The position numbers were made by a program, and so were the translations under genes. Shown here one piece after another: positions 30,891-33,710 of a DNA stretch of 33,710 nucleotides. Source of the stretch: Campylobacteraceae bacterium (GTDB lineage Bacteria; Campylobacterota; Campylobacteria; Campylobacterales; Sulfurovaceae). The stretch is from contig JALXFN010000002.1 in assembly GCA_027068975.1 (NCBI GenBank), positions 1 through 33,710 of the forward strand, read 5' to 3'. Below the pieces are notes generated by a model. That model did no database searches. It saw only the letters and a program-made list of their open reading frames with translations, and was not told where the DNA came from. The stretch's first letter is position 1, and each line of letters starts with the position of its first letter.

Positions 30891-30944
30891 ATAATAGCTA
30901 AGAAGTGTAATGTTTTTTCTTACTTATTTATAGTTGGTTATAAT
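30891..30944. promoter_or_regulatory. divergent promoters for the DsrE-like gene and the APC permease
   Basis: TATTAT on the minus strand (30891-30896) is 31 bases from the DsrE-like ATG. TATAAT on the plus strand (30939-30944) is 27 bases from the permease ATG. The two -10 boxes are about 43 bases apart, so the promoters overlap in their upstream regions. Confidence 0.45.
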
Positions 30945-30970
30945 TGCACATTAAAAAATATAGGATATTG

Positions 30971-32263
30971 ATGAAAAATAGAACGATTGGACTACTAGGA
31001 GCAATAGCCATTGGAATAGGTGGTATGGTAGGAGGAGGTATTTTTGCTGTACTGGGAGAGGCTGTCTCTTTAGCTCATGGAGCAACCTTCGTAGCCTTTT
31101 TTACAGCAGGATTGCTGGCTCTTTTGACCTCTTACTCCTATGCAAAGCTCTCTGTACACTATCAAAACCGTGGTGGGACAGTTGTTTTTGTAGATAACGC
31201 TTTTAAGAAAAATCTACTCTCAGGTAGTGTTAATTTGATGTTGTGGCTCAGTTATTTAGTCACTATCTCTCTTTATGCTACAGCGTTTGCTTCTTATGGA
31301 GGAACTTTTTTTAAAAATGGAACAACGTTTTATATAGAGCAGGGGCTTGTCTTTATAGCTATTTTTTTACCAACATTTATAAATTTGCTTAGTGCCTCTT
31401 TTGTAAGTAAATCTGAATCTATTATTGTCTTTATCAAGGTAACATTGCTTATTCTTATTATTGCTTCTGGAGCAATCTATATTGAACCTGAGCGTCTCTC
31501 TCCTACTCATTGGGAATCGCCTTTAGGCATTGTTACAGCAGGAATGATTATCTTTGTTGCTTATGAGGGGTTTGAGCTTATTGCGAATGCTTCAGAAGAT
31601 ATTAAAAATCCTACGGTAAATCTACCTCGTGCTTTTTATGGCTCTGTTATTTTAGTAATTCTACTATATGTTCTTATCTCTATTGTCACTGTGGGGGTGG
31701 TTCCTGAATCTCAACTTTTAGAAGCAAAAGATTACGCTTTAGCCATTGCTGCTAAACCTGCATTGGGTCAAGTTGGTTTTACTATTGTGGCTATTGCTGC
31801 ACTGCTTTCTACTTTTTCAGCGATTAATGCAACTATCTATGGAAATGCTCGTTTAGGATTTTTTCTTGCTAAGCAAGGAGAACTGCCTAAAATATTAAGC
31901 AAAGAGAAAAATGGAATCCCAAATATGGGGGTTTGGACTACCTCTATTTTGAGCTTCTTTTTAGCCATTAGTATTCCTCTAACAGAGATTGCCATTATTG
32001 CTAGTGCAGGTTTTTTACTTATTTTTGCTATTGTAAATATCTCAGCATTTAAGTTAGCCAAAGAGATAAACGCAAATAGGTTAATTCTTTTTTTCTCTAT
32101 TTTATGTTCTGTTTTAGCATTAATAACACTGCTATTTCATACCTATAGTAGCAATCCTAAAGCTGTGGTTGTTTTTATTGCATTTATCGTTTTTTCTCTC
32201 TCTTTTGAGTGGCTATATGGTAATTTGGTTCGAGGTCATTTCTTAAATAGGGAGTATCTATAA
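30971..32263 (+). CDS. APC-superfamily amino acid permease
   Basis: A 430-residue transporter with about 12 hydrophobic helices. The N-terminal helix 1 motif AIGIGGMVGGGIFAVLGEAV and the helix 2 FFTAGLLALLTSYSYAKLS are typical of amino-acid/polyamine antiporters, as are IFVAYEGFELIANASEDIKN (helix 6 region) and INATIYGNARLGFFLAKQGELP (helix 8 region). A TTG nine codons upstream keeps the frame open, but the ATG at 30971 has TAGGATATT and fits the usual N-terminus. The substrate is not clear. Its stop overlaps the mntP start (TAATG), so both are expressed together. Confidence 0.88.
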   Translation: MKNRTIGLLGAIAIGIGGMVGGGIFAVLGEAVSLAHGATFVAFFTAGLLALLTSYSYAKLSVHYQNRGGTVVFVDNAFKKNLLSGSVNLMLWLSYLVTISLYATAFASYGGTFFKNGTTFYIEQGLVFIAIFLPTFINLLSASFVSKSESIIVFIKVTLLILIIASGAIYIEPERLSPTHWESPLGIVTAGMIIFVAYEGFELIANASEDIKNPTVNLPRAFYGSVILVILLYVLISIVTVGVVPESQLLEAKDYALAIAAKPALGQVGFTIVAIAALLSTFSAINATIYGNARLGFFLAKQGELPKILSKEKNGIPNMGVWTTSILSFFLAISIPLTEIAIIASAGFLLIFAIVNISAFKLAKEINANRLILFFSILCSVLALITLLFHTYSSNPKAVVVFIAFIVFSLSFEWLYGNLVRGHFLNREYL

Positions 32264-32793
32264 TGTTTTCACTTTTTCTTATTGCCATAGCTTTAGCCAT
32301 GGACGCATTTGCTGTCTCTGTTATTAATGGAAGCCAATATAAAGAGATGAGTTTAGGAGTAGCTCTTAAAATAGCTCTCTTTTTTGGACTCTTTCAAGCT
32401 TTTATGCCTCTTATTGGCTATTTTGTAGGGGGGTATGTTAGCCAATATATTCAGACTTATGCTCCCTACATTACTTTTGCAATCTTGGTCTATTTGGGTA
32501 TAGATATGATTCGAGATGCCGAAAATGAAGATGGAAATGGACTAGATACAAAAACGCTTCTTCTCTTAGCAGTTGCTACAAGTATTGATGCTTTGGCTGT
32601 TGGTTTTGCATTCTCTTTACAAAAGGGTGTTGATATTTGGTTCTCTGTTTTAGTGATTGGGGTTGTTACATTTGTATTGTCTTTTTTGGGTATCTATTTA
32701 GGTCGTAAATTAGGTAGTTATCTGCAACGTCATGCTGAGTATTTGGGTGGGGGTATTCTTATTTTGTTGGGGATAGATGCTCTCTTTTCTTGA
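32263..32793 (+). CDS. mntP: manganese efflux pump MntP
   Basis: A 176-residue membrane protein with six hydrophobic helices in two repeats. The duplicated family motifs are AIALAMDAFAVSVINGSQ (residues 7-24) and VATSIDALAVGFAFSLQKG (about 106-124), whose aspartates are needed for manganese export in Escherichia coli MntP. The last helix ends HAEYLGGGILILLGIDALFS, as in the family. It is translationally coupled to the APC permease. No manganese riboswitch was seen in the short upstream sequence, which lies inside the permease gene. A strong hairpin follows. Confidence 0.92.
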   Translation: MFSLFLIAIALAMDAFAVSVINGSQYKEMSLGVALKIALFFGLFQAFMPLIGYFVGGYVSQYIQTYAPYITFAILVYLGIDMIRDAENEDGNGLDTKTLLLLAVATSIDALAVGFAFSLQKGVDIWFSVLVIGVVTFVLSFLGIYLGRKLGSYLQRHAEYLGGGILILLGIDALFS

Positions 32794-32806
32794 TTGTACT
32801 CTAGGT

Positions 32807-32831
32807 TTTTCCCATCATTTTGATGGGAAAA
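32807..32831. terminator. bidirectional terminator between mntP and the haem protein gene
   Basis: TTTTCCCATCA and TGATGGGAAAA are perfect 11-bp arms with a TTT loop. The A/T ends of the stem supply a U tract in both directions. It stands between two convergent genes. Confidence 0.8.
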
Positions 32832-32834
32832 TTA

Positions 32835-33416
32835 CTATTTTGACTCTTCTTTAATCTCAGCTACCATCGCTCCTCTTAGGTCCCCCTCTTTAAAACCTGT
32901 TGCTTTGTCATTTGGATAGTGTTCTTTAATTACCTTAGCAATTTTAGGGTCAATGTTTTGACCATGACACTTGGTACATACTTTCGATACTAAAAGTGGA
33001 ACATAAACTCTTTTTGTTCCATTAACATCTACAAGTTTTGGCTTTTTTTCAAAAGTTTTCTCTTCTAGCTCTTTTTGAAATTGCTCTAATACCTCTGTAT
33101 CAACGCTGTCTGGTTTGTTCGCTTCATTTCTGTATTTAGAGGCTACTCTTCTAACAGTTACCCCTTCTGGGAACTTTTTTGCAACATTGGCAGAAATTTC
33201 TGCAACATTAGTTGAACAAAAGTTCATGGCTTCTAAACCACTTTTATCTTCTTGGAGTTTTGCTTTTACATTCTTTTTTAACTCAGCTCCAAGCATCTTA
33301 ATGGCAGTTACACCTTTTAAAACGGTTGGAGAGAGTTGTGGCTTTGTGGTGTTGTTTTCAACATCATTTGCATAAATAGCACTTGCTATTAACATAGGAA
33401 TCATTATTTTTTTCAT
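32835..33416 (-). CDS. Tll0287-like (DUF3365) periplasmic c-type haem protein
   Basis: A 193-residue exported protein (signal MKKIMIPMLIASAIYAND) with one haem c motif, CTKCH, in VSKVCTKCHGQNIDPKIAKV. The surrounding sequence, AMNFCSTNVAEISANVAKKF, then VRRVASKYRNEANKPDSVDT and FKEGDLRGAMVAEIKE, fits the Tll0287-like/DUF3365 domain, a PAS-like sensor or electron-transfer fold with haem. Length is that of a free-standing domain. It faces mntP across a bidirectional terminator and appears monocistronic. The biological role of such proteins in Campylobacterota is not established. Confidence 0.85.
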   Translation of the reverse strand: MKKIMIPMLIASAIYANDVENNTTKPQLSPTVLKGVTAIKMLGAELKKNVKAKLQEDKSGLEAMNFCSTNVAEISANVAKKFPEGVTVRRVASKYRNEANKPDSVDTEVLEQFQKELEEKTFEKKPKLVDVNGTKRVYVPLLVSKVCTKCHGQNIDPKIAKVIKEHYPNDKATGFKEGDLRGAMVAEIKEESK

Positions 33417-33670
33417 TTTATAACCTTCTTTTTTTAATTTGGAATTATATTAAATATGGTTTGTTTTTAATTGAAAATAGAAATTTTGTTAACTAAATTT
33501 TCAAAAATCCCTTTTGTGCTAAAAGAAAATCCTTCCACTGCTAAACGCCTATTGACCCCTCTAATCCATTTATATATACTGAAATTATAAAAAGATAACC
33601 CAAACTGCTAGTTGAAAAGAGATAAAGGAAAAAAATAGTAGAGTTCCATAAAAGCTGTGAGAGGCAGATT

Positions 33671-33710
33671 ATGGAACAAAGAATGATAACAATATACTGC
33701 TTAATAGAAG
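33671..33710 (+). CDS. start of a probable transposase (partial)
   Basis: The last 40 bases open a reading frame MEQRMITIYCLIE after a good ribosome-binding site (GAGAGG, eight bases before the ATG). The MITIYCLIE beginning resembles the N-terminus of certain insertion-sequence transposases from my memory of the IS982-like type, but 13 residues are too few to be sure. If correct, an IS end should lie in the 60-100 bases before it. No terminal repeat can be confirmed because the other end is outside the window. Confidence 0.35.
   Translation, partial: MEQRMITIYCLIE

Noticed and set aside
30944-30970. TTG start nine codons before the APC permease ATG
   Set aside because: The extension overlaps the TATAAT promoter box and is not needed for the family N-terminus. 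The ATG has a ribosome-binding site.
1-33710. CRISPR arrays, rRNA genes or tRNA genes
   Set aside because: No regularly spaced direct repeats and no tRNA- or rRNA-like conserved stretches were seen on either strand by eye. A covariance-model scan was not possible here.

Overview
The window looks like chromosomal DNA of a low-GC Campylobacterota (epsilonproteobacterium), probably a Sulfurovum- or Sulfurimonas-like chemolithotroph. The evidence is AT-rich intergenic DNA, MKK-type signal peptides, a class II DAHP synthase, and sucCD and oorDA genes in the orientation and order seen in Campylobacter (sucC-sucD-oorD-oorA-oorB-oorC). The genus assignment is inference.

Layout. (1) 1-789: the start of a 2-oxoglutarate:ferredoxin oxidoreductase operon (oorD, oorA), minus strand, cut by the window edge. 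(2) 1022-3518: a small membrane protein, then cbiP and cbiB on the plus strand. (3) 3498-7272: an RND/MMPL transporter and a periplasmic LolA-like partner, divergent from a TetR regulator, with two matching 19-bp palindromes between them. (4) 7244-19604: a long minus-strand cobalamin operon, read as porin, cbiM-like, cbiK, cbiL, cbiC, small ORF, [2Fe-2S] protein, cbiD, small ORF, cbiET, (PIN toxin-antitoxin pair), cbiF, bluB, cbiG, cbiH, cbiA. A divergent cobD-type aminotransferase lies at 19893-20891. (5) 20977-23021: sucCD. (6) 23022-24343: an AT-rich region around a thioredoxin-like lipoprotein. (7) 24344-25687: class II DAHP synthase. (8) 25704-30860: a minus-strand gene train with an ABC importer of the Fe3+-type fold, a LamG/DUF1080-like secreted protein, a Tat-exported metallophosphoesterase and a periplasmic DsrE-like protein. 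(9) 30971-32793: an APC permease and mntP. (10) 32835-33710: a Tll0287-like haem protein, then what looks like the first codons of a transposase.

How the genes work together. The cbi genes cover most of the oxygen-independent (cobalt-early) corrin route from sirohydrochlorin to adenosylcobinamide phosphate: CbiK, L, H, F, G, D, C, ET, A, P, B and CobD. BluB would supply the lower ligand 5,6-dimethylbenzimidazole and needs O2. No cbiJ, no corrinoid adenosyltransferase and no nucleotide-loop genes (cobU, cobS, cobT) were recognised here. The whole B12/transporter block sits between sucD and oorD, which are adjacent in Campylobacter, so it appears to be an island inserted into a central-carbon operon. 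Secondary acquisitions inside it include a toxin-antitoxin pair between cbiET and cbiF, a palindromic repeat read in frame inside cbiA, and the RND/TetR cassette.
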